This document shows, piece after piece, positions 32,239 to 33,306 of a stretch of 33,306 nucleotides of DNA. The first letter of the stretch is position 1. Each line of letters opens with the position of its first letter. Both the position numbers and the translations under genes were made by a program. Source of the DNA: Acidimicrobiia bacterium (GTDB lineage: Bacteria > Actinomycetota > Acidimicrobiia > Acidimicrobiales > SZUA-35); the NCBI GenBank assembly GCA_003231975.1, contig QIKW01000163.1:1-33306 (forward strand), in the 5' to 3' direction. Below the pieces are notes generated by a model. It had not been told where the DNA came from. It made no database searches and saw only the letters and a list, made by a program, of their open reading frames with translations.

Positions 32239-33129
32239 TTACCAGCCACGCTCGGCGAACTTGACCGAGTCGTCCATGCCGATACCGGTCATTGGGGCGC
32301 CAAGGCCAGAGCTGACTTTTGCCAGAATGTCTGCGTCCATGAAATTGGTTGTTGCCTCAACTATGGCCTTGGCTCGCGGCGCTGGATCGTCGCTCTTGAA
32401 GATCCCGGAACCAACAAAGACCGACTGGGCCCCAAGCTGCATCGCCAGAGCGGCGTCGGCAGGCGTGGCGAGACCCCCGGCGCAAAACAGCGGGACCTGA
32501 AGCTCACCAGTCTCGGCAATCTCCTGAATGAGGGGCAGCGGGGCCTGCAACTCTTTCGCCCACTGGAACAGTTCGGCCTCGTCGGCCTGAGTGATCTTCT
32601 TGATGTCTCCGGTGATTGAGCGCAGATGGCGCACAGCCTCAATGACGTTGCCGGTGCCTGCCTCTCCCTTGGAGCGGATCATGCAGGCTCCTTCTGAGAT
32701 GCGACGCACGGCCTCGCCAAGGTTTGTCGCCCCACAAACAAAGGGCACGGTGAAGGCCCATTTGTCTATGTGGTGGGCCTCGTCAGCCGGGCTGAGAACC
32801 TCAGACTCATCAACGTAGTCAACCCCAAGGGCTTGGAGGATCTGCGCTTCGACAAAGTGGCCGATTCTGGCCTTTGCCATCACTGGGATGGAAACCGCGG
32901 CCTGAATGCCCTGCACCATGGCCGGATCACTCATTCTGGAAACACCGCCGTCTCGTCGAATATCGGCAGGCACCCGTTCCAGAGCCATCACGGCACAGGC
33001 CCCGGCATCCTCGGCAATCTTGGCCTGGTCGGGGGTAACCACATCCATGATCACCCCACCCTTCAGCATCTCGGCCAAGCCACGCTTAACCCGAGTGGTT
33101 CCGGCAACTTTCCCCTGCGTTTCAGTCAT
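32239..33129 (-). CDS. pdxS: pyridoxal 5'-phosphate synthase subunit PdxS
   Basis: PdxS forms the dodecameric barrel that makes PLP from ribose 5-phosphate, glyceraldehyde 3-phosphate and ammonia (DXP-independent route). The 296-residue protein shows [20 protein letters not shown] with the first-site Asp, [10 protein letters not shown], the catalytic Lys in [34 protein letters not shown], the second Lys in [10 protein letters not shown] and [19 protein letters not shown]. Length and motifs are normal. TACACT lies 6 bases before the ATG, and there is no Shine-Dalgarno. It is the first gene of pdxST. Confidence 0.97.
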   Translation of the reverse strand: MTETQGKVAGTTRVKRGLAEMLKGGVIMDVVTPDQAKIAEDAGACAVMALERVPADIRRDGGVSRMSDPAMVQGIQAAVSIPVMAKARIGHFVEAQILQALGVDYVDESEVLSPADEAHHIDKWAFTVPFVCGATNLGEAVRRISEGACMIRSKGEAGTGNVIEAVRHLRSITGDIKKITQADEAELFQWAKELQAPLPLIQEIAETGELQVPLFCAGGLATPADAALAMQLGAQSVFVGSGIFKSDDPAPRAKAIVEATTNFMDADILAKVSSGLGAPMTGIGMDDSVKFAERGW

Positions 33130-33135
33130 GGGGCA

Positions 33136-33141
33136 AGTGTA
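33136..33141 (-). promoter_or_regulatory. -10 box of a likely leaderless pdxS promoter
   Basis: TACACT on the minus strand, then TGCCCC (6 bases), then ATG. The spacing places transcription start on the A of the ATG. A -35 is not clear. This is the best example in the window because pdxS has no gene close upstream on its strand within the sequence shown. Confidence 0.6.
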
Positions 33142-33207
33142 AATCTGCCGGGCAGGCCAGTTGCCACATCAGCAGGCCACTTTGTTGTTTTGGGTCTCTG
33201 CTTATTG

Positions 33208-33225
33208 GGTCTGCTATCGCAGACC
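33208..33225. other. 7-bp inverted repeat (hairpin)
   Basis: GGTCTGC and GCAGACC flank a 4-base loop TATC, a perfect stem. It contains most of the first copy of the 15-base repeat listed separately. No T-run follows on either strand, so it is not a standard terminator. Confidence 0.6.
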
Positions 33226-33306
33226 GGCCTCCGGGCCATCCAACTCAGTAGCTCAAAGCTGGTCGCCGACGGCGACCACGCAAAACACGCCATCGCAGAC
33301 CGGCCT
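33216..33306. repeat. 15-base direct repeat pair at the window edge
   Basis: ATCGCAGACCGGCCT occurs at 33216-33230 and again at 33292-33306, 76 bases apart. The second copy runs to the last base of the window, so the repeat may be longer. Between them lies the hairpin at 33261-33277. The 177-base stretch from 33130 onward holds no gene. Confidence 0.8.
33261..33277. other. 7-bp inverted repeat (hairpin) between repeat copies
   Basis: GGTCGCC and GGCGACC flank a 3-base loop GAC. The stem shares GGTC...GACC ends with the hairpin at 33208-33225, so the two may belong to one family of small palindromes. No T-run follows, though AAAAC is nearby on the plus strand. Confidence 0.6.

Noticed and set aside
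31747-32619. 290-codon open frame on the plus strand
   Set aside because: It is antisense to pdxT and pdxS, both complete and conserved.
33130-33306. PLP-related riboswitch or tRNA gene upstream of pdxS
   Set aside because: The likely transcription start is at the ATG itself, leaving no leader for a riboswitch, and no cloverleaf or T-loop sequence is visible.

Overview
The window is a stretch of housekeeping chromosome from a high-GC actinobacterium, most likely of the class Acidimicrobiia or a close marine or soil relative. This is inferred from gene order and protein style, not from a marker search. The order pdxS-pdxT-yebC-ruvC-ruvA-ruvB ... yajC-secD-secF-apt-rel-hisS ... rarA-(DUF948)-alaS-ruvX-mltG-aroE-(prepilin peptidase)-aroB-pepQ/P-efp-nusB is the classic actinobacterial arrangement also known from Streptomyces. 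It contains 30 protein genes and no rRNA, tRNA, CRISPR array, prophage or insertion sequence that I can recognise. Coding density is very high: most neighbours overlap by 1-8 bases or sit a few bases apart, and the largest gap is the 177-base right end.

Layout, left to right. (1) 79-1689: a secreted CAP/SCP-domain protein with a C-terminal array of DUF4214-like repeats, the main accessory-looking gene. (2) 1778-9649, minus strand: nusB, efp, an M24 peptidase, aroB, a prepilin peptidase, a DUF4388 protein, aroE, mltG and ruvX. These cover translation rescue, shikimate synthesis, peptidoglycan chain-length control and a regulator/pilus-type pair. (3) 9649-14641, minus: alaS, two small conserved membrane-associated proteins and rarA. 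(4) 14726-15580, plus: a proline-rich single-pass membrane protein that overlaps aspS tail to tail. (5) 15570-18562, minus: aspS and hisS. (6) 18677-21444, plus: apt and the bifunctional (p)ppGpp enzyme rel. (7) 21467-28928, minus: secF, secD, yajC, tgt, queA, ruvB, ruvA, ruvC. This fuses the actinobacterial ruvCAB/secDF block with the queA-tgt-yajC-secDF order known from E. coli. (8) 29027-30861, plus: an ABC exporter pair lying between ruvC and yebC. (9) 30865-33129, minus: yebC, pdxT, pdxS.

I did not find an obvious new multi-gene system. The most unusual signals are these. The tRNA-guanine transglycosylase keeps its catalytic aspartates but has lost the three zinc-binding cysteines. YajC carries a roughly 48-residue, almost pure aspartate tail. 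Two overlapping, mutually exclusive palindromes lie just upstream of yajC-secDF. TANNNT -10 boxes recur 6-7 bases before start codons that lack Shine-Dalgarno sequences (pdxS, yebC, ruvC, tgt, apt, aroB), which points to leaderless transcripts. A perfect 15-base tandem duplication copies the alaS start codon in frame. aroC and aroK are absent from the aro block, where a DUF4388 protein sits beside the prepilin peptidase.
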